A stretch of DNA of 64,000 nt from Limnoperna fortunei (GCA_944474755.1 OX104112.1:54448774-54512773); one strand, 5' to 3'; positions 45,410 through 58,437 are shown, counted from the stretch's first letter. Numbers and translations: made by a program. Notes: generated from the letters alone by a model not told the origin.

Positions 45410-46520
45410 ACTAGCTTATTCAAAAAATCAAATGCAGAAACACACATACGACATTCAAATAGCTAAATACACGCCTTAATTAAAGAACAATAGCAGTATG
45501 TTTTGAAATTTTAAAAATGTTCAAGATTTAGATGGCCTAATCTATACAATGTACAACGTTTGAGGCATTAGGCGATACAATATTGACATTTTGTCCTGAT
45601 TTTTTTTTTTGTGAGTGCTACAGACAGGTTTGATATTTATTATTTAACTTTCAAACGTGTACATCGTCAGTTGATTAGTTAAATAATGTAACTACTAACT
45701 AGAGTAATGTGTTTTTTTACTTTAAATATTGTACTTCTGTTGGTCTATGATTTCTGTGAAATTTTGTTAAATATAAGACTGACAATGCAAGAAAATACAT
45801 ATTAATACGCAAAATATTTTAAAAAATCGTTAAGAGATTTATTGATGTATATATACTAGCATCTTTATTGAGATGGTATTAGCAGTTACAACTACATTTG
45901 TTCAATATAATTTATCTTCATAACTTCAAGCAAACATAAAACTATTACATTGTTGATCCTGCCTGTGACAAAAAATTGCAAAAACGTTTCTTAATCGTGC
46001 AAGGAGTGTGACTCTCTAAATACGTTGCACGCTATGATTCACTCCGGGCTTTTCATAATTAGAACCTGACATCTACGAATAAGCACATGATGAAAATGAA
46101 ATTAAAGTGGCAAAAAAAAACTCATCAAAAGAAACAAGGTTACCTAGTTTTCAAGACTCAACTCAAACCATGCTGGAACTAAAACGCGTTCTTCTAAACT
46201 ATAATTATGTAATTCTTGTGCCTTTTTCATTAAAGTGTTCGATTAATTTACCAGTGATAAATTAGTATATTGGTGCATTCCATGTAGCGTTTAGGACTAT
46301 ATGGCTACATTTTGTAGTGTACCTATTCCTACTCAATATATCTTTTTTTTGTAGACAAATTGATCTAAATCTAATTATACACCGACAACCATACAAAACA
46401 ACCAGTATATGCATTCACAGAAAAATCACACATTAGTAGCCACTCATTTATAACATAAAATTGTAAAATGTACTTCAGCTGACAATGATATCACCTATTC
46501 AAAATTCTCTTTGAAATAAA
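45410..46520. other. Intergenic, nothing recognised
   Basis: AT-rich sequence with a T-run at 45,600-45,612 and no supported feature. Confidence 0.5.
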
Positions 46521-46524
46521 AGGA

Positions 46525-47625
46525 AGCGCAAGTAGTCCCCTTTTATAAGAAGAATAAAGGCCTAGATAAAAGTAAATATAGACCTGTCAGTATTATACCT
46601 TACACTTTAAAAAGTTTTTGAGAGGGCTATAATTGACCTATTAACCGTTTGTTTTAATAAAATATTTCACCCTTTCTACTCTGCTTTTCGCAATTTTCTA
46701 TTGACGTCAAAACACATTACTTAAAATATTACACAAGACTGGAAAACAACATTAGATGAAAATAAGTATGTTGCAGCAATATATATGGACTTATTTCAGT
46801 AAAGCATTTGAATGCTTCCAACACAACCTTCTACTAGATAAATTAAAAACATATGGTTTTACAGAAGAATTTTTAAACTTCTTCAGGATTATTTGTTGGA
46901 CGGAAAACTGTGTCAAATTTGAATCGTCTGCTAATAATTGGGGAAAAAACTTTAAACAAATCTTAATACTAGGTCCAGTGTTATTCATCGTCAAAAATCC
47001 ACGTCCTGTCGCGTTCCCGCTTTGCTACCACTTACCGACCGTGGGCATTCTTGTAAATATTTTCTCGTTTTCACGAATATTTAATGTTCTATTTTGATTG
47101 GTCGTTTGTACTTTTGGCAAAGCGTGAAAACTAATAAAAAACGACATAACATACATAGTTTCGGTTAATAAATGTTTTATCCAATAAACGTCGTTCCCAC
47201 TGGCTAATTCAATTAAACGAATATTCATGAAAACGAGAAAATATCTACTAGTGTACCCACGGTCGGTAGTAGTAGCAAAGCGAGGACGCGACCGGACGTG
47301 GGTTTCCGACGATGAGTATTATTTTATATTTTTCTAAATGATATTTTTTTGTTTCATACATGATACAGCACTTTATAACTATACAGATGACAACACACTT
47401 TCCTATGCCGATATAATCTTGATGAACTCATAACTAAATCGGACAGCTTGATATTAATAGACTGGTTTACTATAAATCAAATGAAAGCGACCCTGATAAA
47501 TTTCTTGCCCTTGCCATTTGCAGTAAAATCCATGAAAAACATAACTGTCAACCTAAATAATCATGAAATTAAATGCTAAGATGAGGTAAACCTCGTAGGC
47601 GTTCCTGCTTTAGCTTAACTCAGTG
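46525..47625 (+). pseudogene. LINE reverse transcriptase interrupted by a MITE
   Basis: Plus strand: EAQVVPFYKKNKGLDKSKYR, PVSIIP, then in another frame an IYMDLSKAF-like stretch, HNLLLDKLKTYGFTEEFLN, WTENCVKFES, ILGPVLF. After a 333 bp insertion it resumes with ALYNYTDDNTLSYAD (palm motif YTDD where family members have YADD), DSLILIDWFTINQMKA and NNHEIK. It has several stops and frameshifts. It appears to be a CR1-like LINE distinct from the other copies. N- and C-terminal ends were not found. Confidence 0.8.
46986..47318. mobile_element. MITE with about 100 bp terminal inverted repeats
   Basis: Left end ATTCATCGTCAAAAATCCAC, then CCGACCGTGGGCATTCTTGT. Right end, as complement, ACTCATCGTCGGAAACCCAC, then CCGACCGTGGGTACACTAGT. 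Both arms continue through ATATTTTCTCGTTTTCA. It is placed inside the LINE reverse transcriptase between ILGPVLF and the catalytic motif. The frame at 46,756-47,097 and its minus-strand partners run into this element, so their C-termini are artefacts. The target-site duplication is not certain (TTAT or TA). Confidence 0.85.
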
Positions 47626-47964
47626 GCATTGTCAAATTGAAACAGCTTGCGTATCCGTGTTTTTTTTAATTTTTAGATGCTTTTACTAAACTTCTTTTCG
47701 TCATAATTGCTCAAATTAGTGCTTTGTGTCGTTGTATGCATTATAGTGTTGCTCATATTATATGTATTAACAAAATAAACATAATTTCGTCAGGTAGTAC
47801 TCGTGCACATGCTATAATAGTGCAAATATGTAATGCACATTATGCCACTACTCAACTGTTCAGTTCATAAATTGCTTAATATTTTTATTACTTTTTAGCT
47901 TATTTGACAAGAAGGGTCATGCGAGCTATTGCCATCACTTGGCGTCCGTTGTCGTTTTTACTTT

Positions 47965-49300
47965 CCTTTTAAAATTTCCAAAACACATCATCAGTAAAAT
48001 ATCTTCTACCAAGTTTGCACCCATTATGGCCTTAGACCAACCAACATGACCGCCGCGGCTAAAAATAGAACAGCAGGTCAAAATATAATTTTTGCCTTAC
48101 AGTTAAAAAAGTATAACAGATACAAGAAAACCGAAGAGACATTTCTTCTTCAGTACAAAAGCTCTACAAAACACTCCATTAGGTCGAAGTTGTATGACGA
48201 TTCCTTGAAGGAGTTATTGCCATTTAATTGTCGAAATTGATTACTTTTTGCCTCAAAATCTTGAAAACTATTAGAACTAGAGAAAAAGTAAGCATTGCTG
48301 AATTGTTCTGCTCTATGAGAGATACAAAAATGACTTTAGGCTCAAGATTGTCTGATTAACCGTTTAGGATTTTTTCACTTTGAACTGTTTTTTAATAAAT
48401 TTTATTTGATCTTTTAAAATCTTCTCCTCTGAAACCACTGAAAGGGCTGCTTTGCAACTTTGTACACTTCATCACTCAAATGTCCTCTACCAAGTTTGCA
48501 CAACCCATGGACAAAGATTTACCAACATGGCCGTCATGGCTAAAAATAGAACATGGAGGTCAAAATACAGTGTTTGGCTTATAGTTCAAAACGTATAACA
48601 GATACAGGAAAACGAAGAAGATCCTCCTTTTCAGCATCAAAAGCTACACAAAACTCTCCATTGATTTTTGATGTTGTAGAACGATTCCTTGGATAATTAT
48701 TAATCGTCAAAAATTGATGATTTATGCCATTTTTTCCAAATTTTTTTAAACATTATTAGAACTAGAGAAAAAGTGAGCATTGCTTAATTGTTCAACTCTA
48801 TGAGAGGTACAAAAATGACTTTCGAGTCAAGATTGTCTGGTGAACCGTTTAGGAGTTATTCTCCTTAAAAGTTTTTAAATGAATTTTAATTGATTTAAAA
48901 AATAATCTCTTTCTTTAACCAATTTAATGGCTGCTTTGAAACGTTACACACATCATCTTTAGGACGTCCTCTACCAAAATCATGACAGCTGAATACCAGC
49001 ATGGCTACCTTGGCTTACAATAGAAAAGATGGGTGGCAGGTCAAGATAGTTTTTGGCTGATTGCTAAAAAGTATAACAGATACAGCAAATTTGAAATTAA
49101 CTTCCCTCCTAAGCATTAAAAGCTCTACAAGACTCTCTATTTTTAATTTTTCCTTAGTAACTTAAAAACCATAAGATCTAGAGAAAATCTTATGTATACA
49201 AAATTATTCAGCTCATCAAGATCTACAAAATGATTATTGATGCATATATGTTAGACAACTACTTTTAGAAGTTATTCAAGGTCTAAATTAACGATTTTTG
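47965..49300. repeat. 482 bp unit in three tandem copies
   Basis: CCTCTACCAAGTTTGCAC-type phrases at about 48,005, 48,482 and 48,966 are about 482 bp apart. Other phrases recur in register: GGCTAAAAATAGAACA (48,056, 48,538), GTATAACAGATACA (48,110, 48,592, 49,072), AACTAGAGAAAAAGTAAGCATTG (48,275, 48,757) and GATACAAAAATGACTTT (48,320). The third copy is shorter. The 64-residue frame at 48,046 is part of the unit and is not kept in copies 2 and 3. It resembles a dispersed repeat I associate with bivalves. Confidence 0.85.
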
Positions 49301-49384
49301 CAGAAGTGTTGGACAATTCCTTATAGGATAGAAAAGCTGGATAAAAAAGAGTTGCTTGATTTCAGGTTCAGGTAAGTGATGCAG

Positions 49385-49545
49385 GTGTATGTGTATGTAG
49401 TATGCCAGTAGTGCTTATTGATGTATGTGGCTAATGTATTTTGCATGTATGTATATGTAGTATGTCCCCATGATGTACGTGTATGTAGTATGTCCCCCCA
49501 CATATGTATATGTAGCATGTCAGTAGTGCTTATTGATGTACTGTG
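49385..49545. repeat. TATGTGTATGTAGTATGTCC minisatellite
   Basis: Five or six degenerate units around GTATATGTAGTATGTCCCC. The block AGTAGTGCTTATTGATGTA occurs at both ends (49,408 and 49,521). Confidence 0.8.
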
Positions 49546-49849
49546 TATCGGTTTAAAAGCTCATAAGAGCGTATATTCTTTGTTTGTTATTGTACCGACT
49601 TTAAATAAAACTTATGTCTTGTCTTGCCATGGATTATGGTTTATATGTATCTGCCTTGAACCCATAATAGTAAATAGTTCATAATACAGCCTACCCATTA
49701 TTTTACTCAAATTACCTGCAGGCAGTCGAAACATTTTCCCTCATCGTTACTTAAAATACAAAGCAAGCACATTCAAAATATGCAACATGTCCATGATGAT
49801 CGACTATGGCTGAACTTATTATTATCTACCATTGCAGGACCACACCTCA

Positions 49850-50050
49850 ACTGTTATACTTGGACCATACTGGGAGGTTTCCCAGTGCTCTACCCACAGA
49901 GCAGCCCAGCCCGTCCCCGGTTGGCGGATAGAGGAGACCCTCTCGTTGGGGGGGTTAGGTCATAATACCGAAAGCCTGACCGCGGACCGTAGTGGGTAAC
50001 GTGTTTGGAGAGTGCCACGCTCATTTCATGATAGACCCCTTTTGTAGATT
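49850..50050. other. GC-rich island, possibly a retroposon fragment
   Basis: The richest GC patch in this part of the window, with CCCGTCCCCGGTTGGCGG and a G run at 49,948. On the minus strand CTCTGTGGGTAGAGCACTGG resembles a tRNA A box, but no B box is at the right distance. Not assigned. Confidence 0.3.
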
Positions 50051-51370
50051 TAGAAAAAGAGTAGGCTCATTGTAGCAGCTACAAAAGGCTAAATTTTCCG
50101 CCACTTCATACTTTTCCAATGGCAGTCAAAATTGTATTCCCTGTGACCCATCCCACCCCATTTTCCGTTCAATAAATCAACTGTTATAGAGGTCTAGGTA
50201 TAGTACAGTTGGGAATATAACTTGTTGATAAGAATTTTCTTACAAAAGTCCTGGAGAAACTGATTCATTTTTATACTTTATAAGCATGTAGCATTCCAGA
50301 TCCTGAAGAGAATTGGTATTGGTATCAAATGATTTTACAAGAGTTGAGTCAAAAATAGAAATCTAATAAGACACAATTTCATATTACAATTTTCGGCCTT
50401 TTTCTAGAATTTACAACAAAATGACTAGCACTGTATTTATCAACACATGTCCTTGGCACACAATAAAAAGAAATCAATCAGAAAGATTCACGTATATAAA
50501 ATTTTATTTTTTTCAACTTTTTTTTCTATATGTAGTGCCATCGTCCCCTTCAAGGTGATAACTTGATACTCATATTAACTTAACATAGTAACTAACAGGT
50601 CAGTGAGCAAGGGTTACCAAAAACATAACATTTACAAACGCTACAAAAAATTGTATATTAATTATATTTCTTATTAATAACATAGACAACCTTTTCAACA
50701 TACAAAAAGATGTTTATTTTCTGTAAGTAAAATAAAATTATGAATAAAAACATATCAATTCTCTTCTATAATGAAATTGAGAAACATGATGTTACTGTGT
50801 TCCATTTGAAAATAAAAGCTTTTCAAATTAACAATTTAAATTTTGTCATGAAATATAAATATTATGTAATGAAATGTTTCAGAATATCTTTCCTTTTAAA
50901 GTATATTAATGCTTATGATGATATATATATACAAATACATATAACATACGAAAACATAATTAAAATACAAAAAAACATTTTGTTTTGCTTGTTGCACATT
51001 ACTCTAATATAAAATTTATTCAAATTTAATTTTTTTGTAAAATATTCATATTTTCAAATAATGGTCATCTTTTAATATTTTCTTGTCTTCTATACTGACA
51101 TATCAGATCAAATATTATACATTGTATTTATCTAAATCTGCCATATTTAATGCCTACATGACGAAAACATTTTCGTTAGAATTTCATGATTTAATGTTAC
51201 AAAAGACAAAATTTCTTACGAGTTGATGAGAAGTGAATACGGACTATACATGGCTTTTACAGTACTTTTTCTTGCAAGTGCTGTTTACCATTACTTTTCA
51301 CAAGAATTGCTACACATGCCCAAAATATATAATGTATCCAATTAAATGATAACTTTTATTTCTTTGATTG
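50051..51370. other. Intergenic, nothing recognised
   Basis: Strongly AT-rich. The 90-residue frame at 50,740 is compositionally Ile/Lys/Asn-rich and has no domain. Confidence 0.5.
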
Positions 51371-51376
51371 GTTGAG

Positions 51377-51625
51377 TTGTGTTTAATGCCAATGCACTTT
51401 CAGCAATTTCTCAACTATGTTGTCCAGTTTTAATGGGTGAGGAAGCCGGAGTACCTGGAGAAAACCCCCTACCTGTGGCAGGAAAACTGGCAATCCTTGT
51501 CAATTAAGATTGGAGTCAAGTGCACCCTGCCATCAGTGAAACTCAAACCTGCAACCTCAGTGTTGACAGACCACATGATCAATAGTAGACAACAAACTAC
51601 CTTAACAACTCGGGCACCAAGGCCC
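51377..51625 (-). mobile_element. tRNA-headed SINE, diverged
   Basis: Same family and direction as 14,362-14,628, with many substitutions. The body reads GAAGCCGGAGTACCTGGAGA on the plus strand and the A-box region is degraded (ACAACTCGGGCACCAAGGCC). The open frame at 51,437 is an artefact of it. Confidence 0.85.
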
Positions 51626-51899
51626 CTTGTTAACTTTTTAAAAAATGTTACAAAATATATATGTATGTAAGGGAAGATAACAATCAGTTAATCACAGCTA
51701 CTGATAAAGATTATTACATTCTTTGACAAATATATAAACAAAATAATTCTTACCAAAAAGAAAATTTAATATTTTTGTTGAAACAATTCAAAACTGATAC
51801 TGCATATATTTTAATAAAAGACATGTAAATTGTTCGTTTCATACTTCTTTGGCTGTTTAAATGGACTTTTATGCCACATTCTGACATCTATTTTGCAGC

Positions 51900-52100
51900 T
51901 AGATACGATTCTAAGCATTTTGTTTATATTGGTGGAGGAAGCCAAGTTGGCTAGAGAAAATCCACAATCTTCAGCAATGATTATTAAGATTTAAGCATAT
52001 CCTGACAGAAGTCAGGCAATAACCCAAAAACTTAAGTGTTGAGAAGGCAGTTATAAATAATAGATAACTAACTAAATCCATTAGCCACTGAGAACTCCAT
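51900..52100 (-). mobile_element. SINE, strongly diverged copy
   Basis: TATTGGTGGAGGAAGCCAAG, AGAGAAAATCCACAATCTTC, AAGTGTTGAGAAGGCAG and TTAGCCACTGAGAACTCC follow the order of the SINE consensus, with heavy decay. Confidence 0.55.
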
Positions 52101-52269
52101 TTTCTGATTAAGGTAACAACAACACAATATAAAGCAATGCTTAAATACACCTGTAATTATTTTATGAGCAATGTTTGAAATGGAATGATATATTTGTTAC
52201 TGATATTGGAATGCAGATCACGTTTACAATATTATGTCTAAAGTTCAGGTTATAAACATATTACCAACT

Positions 52270-52465
52270 ATTGCAACATTTTTATTTTATAAAAAAATCT
52301 AATTTCATTGAATTATTTAAAAAAAAACTAATTTCATTGAGTTATTTTAAAAAAAGTATAATTTCATTGAGTGCTCAAACGTAATAATAATAAATGTATC
52401 GACAGCAATCAAAAATTTTTTTATTTTACAAAATCTTATTTCATAGAGCTATTTTTAAAAGTGCT
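52270..52465. repeat. Diverged tandem repeat, about 32 bp unit
   Basis: CTAATTTCATTGAATTATTT recurs three to four times with A-runs between (52,299, 52,329, 52,360, 52,437). Confidence 0.6.
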
Positions 52466-53170
52466 AACCAACATTATGAGATTTCAAGAAATCTATTTAA
52501 ATTTTAAGGCAATATGCAATATATGTACTTAATACTTTATTTCATTTATTAATAATATTTTGCCATTCTGATGCATGAAAAATGCAGCATATTTATTTAT
52601 ATAATATAGACCATGATGCTGACCATCTAAAGAGGAGCAAAATTCCAATAAAAAACACTACTAAAATTAAATGTTCTGAGGCTTCGAATGACCAACAATA
52701 ATAAGAAGCTCTACAACTTTATTTTACTTGTCATGTTTTTCTGCATTTTTTTTAAATTTGCTAAAAAAATTTTTGTGAATTCTTAAAAACTTCATAAATA
52801 TAATGAGGAAAAACAGGGCGATTCTTTTACTGCATTTCAATGGATTTAACCAATACTATCTTCCAATGTTGTACCATTTATCTCATAACAATCCCCCTTC
52901 TGTTGATATTTCTTTTATTTTTTTTCTAAATGTTTCTAAACAGATATACTGGCCATTGATCAACTGTAAACAGCTGACATACGCATATGGCTGTACATCA
53001 AGAAAAGTAACAATTGCTAATATGTTGTTATATATTTTTGATAATTTCTATAGGGTCACCAGAAATGTTAAACAGCAGTGACACAAATTTGTTTGTAAAT
53101 AAACAATGGTCACCTAACTAATGCTAATTATAGACAACTTTGTAATTAAACCATGTAAGCCATGCATCAA
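52466..53170. other. Intergenic, nothing recognised
   Basis: AT-rich sequence; the 92-residue frame at 52,803 has no domain or splice support. Confidence 0.45.
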
Positions 53171-53179
53171 TAATTGGAT

Positions 53180-53290
53180 TTTGTTTGTTTCAATATTGTT
53201 TAATGTCACTTTCATCAATTTTTCAGCTATATCATGGCATCCAGTTTTTAATTGGGGGAGAAAGCCCGAGTACCAGGAGAATCCATAATT
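53180..53290 (-). mobile_element. SINE 3' fragment
   Basis: TTTGTTTGTTTC tail complement, then CACTTTCATCAATTTTTCAG, CTATATCATGGCATCCAG and TTGGGGGAGAAAGCCCGAGT. It is cut off before the middle of the body. Confidence 0.8.
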
Positions 53291-55498
53291 GGAAGAAAGT
53301 GTTCAAATTACTATGTCTATGAATTGTGAGACTTACAGCTTTGCAGTGGTTGCATCCCTTTAGTTCCATAACTTACAGACGAGATAAACATTTTACCCCA
53401 CAAGTGAAAAAGACCACCACCTTTACATCATCAAGTTTATGTCATTTATCCATTCAATCTGGGTTAAATCTAGCTATACTAATTTTATATTGTAGTATAA
53501 ATATAATTCCCAATTTAAATTTCTTGGGATTTAAGAACAAATAATTAAAGAATTGTTTTGTAATTATTATACCATCCATTTGAGTTTTATCCTGATAGTT
53601 TCAGACAAAAATGATGCATCATGTCCTTAGCCAAATTGAATTTGCAATAATTTTACTTGTTATGATCAGTTTAAATTATTAATAAACAAACAATAATTTG
53701 TTTGTAAATAAACAGAAAATAGCAAGTGAGTTGTTCAATTATTTAAAAATTACAACAATGTTGTTCTATGTGATCAGTATTATGACAATAACGGAGTTAG
53801 ATTTATTTAACACACACAAAATCATAACCATAAAAATGACAAAAACTATAAAATTCAAATTTTGTTCATAAGCAGACTCAATATCTTTCAGTCTATTTTA
53901 TATAAGATACACAGAAGTCGCAGTGAATATTGACTGAATAAGTGTAATTACAAGTTGTTGCAAATAATTTTAGATCTCCCTACAAATTCGAAATAATCTG
54001 AAGTTTCTCGAAAATGAATAAAACTGAATATGGTGCAAACTGTGACGTGTTTGCAAAAAAACTATTGATTACAGATAAAAATATGTTGGCAACAAAAATA
54101 CTATACATCATGGTACAGAAATGAAATTTCTACTGGACTACTAAGAAAGGGGAGATAATTAATAATTATATCCAAATTATTCCCCCTTTATGACCAATAT
54201 ATCAAGCTAAAGAATTCATTGTAGCAAGATGCTGCAACTAAATAACAATTTTTTCTTAACATTGCACTAAATTCAAAGCATATATAATTTATGGAATTAC
54301 GAGGTATACACAATGAAAAATAAAAACTGATCTGTTCACTCCTGAACACATTCATATAATCTGATACAAAAATATGAAATAAACTCTGTGAATACATTTC
54401 AAAGAAGCACAGCAAGTGGAATAAATATATGTGCATTTTTATCATACAAATTTGACACAAATAAAAAAGGCAAAAAATGTTACATATACAAAATTTGCTA
54501 GAGAATACAGCTGTATTCTGATTATTGGACACCATTATCAATACAAGTAAATGCGCAGTGCATTCTGTATAAATAAACTTTCTTACTCAACTCTTAAAAT
54601 ACAAAATGGGCATAACTGGCTATGTCGATAAATAAAAGCTCTTTATACAACTACCAATAGAGCTGATTACAACTGTCCGCTGTCTATATGTAAAGTTTTA
54701 AATTAAGTGATGCATAAATTAATAATTTCCCTTTCACTTTGCGCAAAAAATTAAGGACATACTAAACAAATATAAGCTGAATATATCTTAACTGAAATTT
54801 GTCCATTAAATGTTAATTTTATTTAATTGCTCATCGATAAAAATTGAAGCCTTTAAAACAATAAAACAATGACAACTACAATGTTACCATAAAAAATGAA
54901 CTATCTAACAAAATTAAATGAGTAAAAACAAAAAACCAACGGAGACTTAGTAAGTATACAATTATTTAATTTTAATTAAAATGCCCACATTTCTTACTGT
55001 ATTTGTATCTATACAAGTTACGAATCTGAATTTTACAAACTGTAATAGATCCTTTTATTAAAAGGCAACTCATGTGTGTCCAAATACATTGACAAAGTTT
55101 AGAAAAATTGAAAAAGTTTATCTGACGAGGGAACCATATTCTTTCAATACTGTACAGTTATATAATAATATACCTATAAATTTTTATAAAATGCATACAT
55201 ATTTTATGTGAGTTAGAACTACCAATATGCAGAAAACTTTAAAAACTCATTTATTTACCAACATGTGTTGTAATCTAACATGGCAATCAATTTCCACATA
55301 GAAACATATTTCAACAGATCAACACCTTTCCATACAAATAACATTGTTGATTAACTCAATTAATGAGTAAATTATTTGTTAATTACACTTCTATTAAAAG
55401 CACTCCAGTTTCAAGTTCAGCTGTTACAATGTATGAATTCCCTACTCTAAGACAAGTATAATTAAAAATCTGTTAAAAAATTAAACCCTATAATTGTA
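53291..55498. other. AT-rich, probably includes the 3' UTR of the next gene
   Basis: No coding sequence recognised. It lies directly downstream (minus strand) of the stop codon at 55,499, so part of it should be that gene's 3' UTR; many AATAAA hexamers occur and I cannot choose one. Confidence 0.4.
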
Positions 55499-56203
55499 TC
55501 ACAGAATCGTACAACAGCCTTCTTCCTCTTTTCCTCCTACTACCGGAGCACTCCCTGGAGCTTTGAACTTTTTTACACTTTCATCTGGGAAGTATGGCGT
55601 ATTGTTATTGTGACCGTTATTTTTGGAATGTTGTTCTTTATTCTGTGGGGGTGATGCACTGTATTTATTGCCCCTCTGATGGAGGGTACTTAAAAACATG
55701 TCTTGCACCTGAGCATCTATAACACTATTTTCACGACTACGACTCTCCGATCTGTGCTTTTTCAGATCTGCCAAATTTAATGATGGAGTTCCAGATGGAT
55801 ATCTTGCTGAAGAAAGTGAAGAATTCGAGCCTGAGTTGATTTTTGTTAGATTTGTTGAACTATCATGATCCTTGTTTTGAGACTGCTGATTTTCAGGGCT
55901 TTGCAATGAACGGTGTGAACCTTCATGATTTACGTCGGAAAAAGGTTTGTCACTATGTGACTGGTCTTTTGAATTATTTTGTGGAATGTCAGGCTTTTGA
56001 TTACGTTTATTGAAAGAAGTTTTTCGTGAAACATCTTTTCCACTGCGAGAATTTCTGTCACTATCCTCCCGTTTCACGTGTTCACGTATTTCAGGCTTTT
56101 TTTCTATATTTTCTTTCTTTCTTTGATTTTTCTCTATTTCGTCATCAATTATAAGTTCTACGTCCTCTATTTTAGCTGGCTGTGAATTCTCCTTTTCCTC
56201 TTC
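55499..56203 (-). CDS. Last coding exon of a prenylated, low-complexity protein
   Basis: The exon codes for 234 residues after a strong acceptor (TTGCTTTTTTTTCAG) and begins EEEKENSQPAKIEDVELIID. It is highly charged and Ser/Asn/Gln-rich, mostly without predicted fold: a Lys/Glu-rich segment first, then SSLSSARYPSGTPSLNLADL and a basic RSESRSREN. It ends EEEGCCTIL, so the last four residues CTIL form a CaaX box whose final Leu favours geranylgeranylation, and the preceding Cys could be palmitoylated. This implies a membrane-bound C-terminus. It joins in phase with the exon at 57,041-57,146. The methionine-initiated version of the frame reads five residues into the intron. I do not recognise the protein family; upstream domains lie outside what I could find. 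Confidence 0.75.
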   Translation of the reverse strand, partial: EEEKENSQPAKIEDVELIIDDEIEKNQRKKENIEKKPEIREHVKREDSDRNSRSGKDVSRKTSFNKRNQKPDIPQNNSKDQSHSDKPFSDVNHEGSHRSLQSPENQQSQNKDHDSSTNLTKINSGSNSSLSSARYPSGTPSLNLADLKKHRSESRSRENSVIDAQVQDMFLSTLHQRGNKYSASPPQNKEQHSKNNGHNNNTPYFPDESVKKFKAPGSAPVVGGKEEEGCCTIL

Positions 56204-57040
56204 CTGAAAAAAAAGCAAGAAAATTGTACTAAGAATTAATCAGGCAAAAAATCTACTGGCAAAAGTAGCAATGAATTTCATACCTTAAAGAAACCGGCAA
56301 CAATTTTTTGGAAAAATCTATGACGAGTTAAGGTCAAATTTGTTTCATCCAATTAATAAAATACATAGAATTTTTATGTATGACAGTTAAGAAAAAACTT
56401 AAATGCACTTTTAAGAATCAAGTTTAGTTTGTTTCTGAGAAATTCAGGCCATGGTACTTTTTCATAAAAAGTCTAAATGACTTACAATCAGACAGAAGTT
56501 GGTAGGTTTGCACAATATTTACAATCAGTCCTAAAACTTTGTGAAATGTGGGCCTGGATTTTCAGTTCTTAAATTTATAAGAAATCAATGCTTTTTGTTT
56601 ACAATTTTATTATTTTTGTTCTCTACTTGATCAGAAATGTAAAAAAACATTTAGTACACTACAGTTCTGGTCATCAACAGCACTTTTTTGAGCAGAAATG
56701 TTATTTCTTATGCATTATCATCAGACTTGCACATAGTGTTTGTCTGTCTGTTTGTTCATTGTGGAAGGAAGGCAGAAAACATGATGAAAACACCTCACCT
56801 TTGATAGGAGTCGGGGCAATCCTTGTCAGTGAACATCTTATTAATTGGTTCTTAAACGCACATTGAAGAGCCAACTAAATAATAATTCATTTATTAAAAT
56901 AATACATGTTCTAAATACTGTAAACAAACCTGATTATGAAAATCCCCCCAACCCCACCCCCAACATTTTTGAAAATTATTTTCATTGAATTTTCACAAAA
57001 TGCTTTAAAAATAAAAGAGTAAGGGGAGTTAATTACATAC

Positions 57041-57146
57041 TTCTACATCAGTTTTTCCCCATCCAAAATGCATAGCTTCTTCCTTGGCTTCCTTCATAAA
57101 CAGCTGACTCTTCTCTCCTCTCATGCTGCTTCTTCTGATGGAGGCA
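57041..57146 (-). CDS. Penultimate exon of the CTIL protein
   Basis: 106 bp between acceptor TTTTTTTACAG and donor GTATGT. It reads ASIRRSSMRGEKSQLFMKEA then KEEAMHFGWGKTDVE and continues in phase into EEEKENSQ of the last exon. Its first base completes a codon begun by AG at the end of the preceding exon, giving Ser. RRSS fits a basophilic kinase site (PKA type). The stretch LFMKEAKEEAMHFGWGK looks ordered and could be a conserved motif for searching. Confidence 0.7.
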
Positions 57147-58437
57147 CTGTAAAAAAACAAAAGATATTATTTATCTTCTGAAAAACTTGTATATATGTTA
57201 TTAAAGCATTGCTGTATAGTTAATAAGCCATTCACAATTTTGTATAATTTCAACTCAGAGTTGTTTTCCTGCAAAATAAATAATCAAGATAAGGCATTTC
57301 AATGGGTTTCCTGTTTACTTGGAATCTAATTAGACAGATTCAGGATAAACAGTCCCCGAGGTTCCAACAAAGGTAACCAAGTTAAGTAAAGAAGAAATAT
57401 GAAACAGTAATTACAGCTATTGAATTCCAAAAACAAAACTTTTCTAAAAAGCCCCTAAAACCTTATACTTTATAAATTATTAAAAAAGATTACATCCCTC
57501 AAATCCTAATAAATACAACGATATCCCATCTCCAAATAAATCTTCAGAAAGTACCACTAACATACTTTTTATCCCCCAATTATTGCACTTGTTGTAAACT
57601 AAAGGTATACAAATAAATACTAGTACTTGGTTAGTAGCAGAACAAAGTCTCCTGGTTCCCTTGTCATTACTTTCAATGATAAATAATTCTTATGTACTGG
57701 TTTATGACATTTGTTTGTGATGTTTTCACTACACTCCAAAAACTGCTACACATAAATCGCTTACATAGCGCCTATTCCCGTGTTTTATATATAGAATGTA
57801 TTTTAACATTTAAGGATGCACACAATAGTTGTACACTGTCAGAAAATAAAAAGTGTATTTCTTCTAGCCAAAACAATAAAGCAAGAAATGCTGGGCTAAG
57901 CCTCGTATTTCTACCTGTATATATAAGGCTAGCACAAATAAACTATATTTTCTTCAAATGTATGAAAATATTGTATATGTTCTGATTAAAGGTGCTACAA
58001 TGAAATAATTTTCTCTCAAGGGTAGTCTTAAAATTATACAGCTTTGTATTATTGCGTAACAATATTGGTGGCATACCCCTGATTACTACTAAGGTAGGCC
58101 CGCTCTGGGCACATTTTTATCACAGAGGCTTATGGGCACATTCTACTGTCCTGGTCCCACAACTTAATTGAGTTGTCTCCCCTATACAACTTGCTAAATT
58201 ATTTTGGTTTCCTATTTTGTAACAAACTGACAATGTTTCCTCAACATGATAGAGTTTGCTATTGAATTTTCAAGTTAATGTTTTCACTTAGAAAATCAAC
58301 TTTCATAAAATGATTAAAATAAGTAGAATTAAAAAAACAACACTAATATTTAAATGTAAAAATCTTTGAAAATAAAGAAAACCTAATAGGATTGTGTTGT
58401 AAAAATTTAATTAACCATGAGTTAAGATCTCTATTTA

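Noticed and set aside
46756..47097. 113-residue frame as one protein
   Set aside because: The first part is LINE reverse transcriptase; the end runs into the inserted MITE.
54188..54541. 117-residue minus-strand Cys/Phe/Tyr-rich frame
   Set aside because: No domain, no homologous pattern and no splice context; it lies in the probable 3' UTR region of the CTIL gene.
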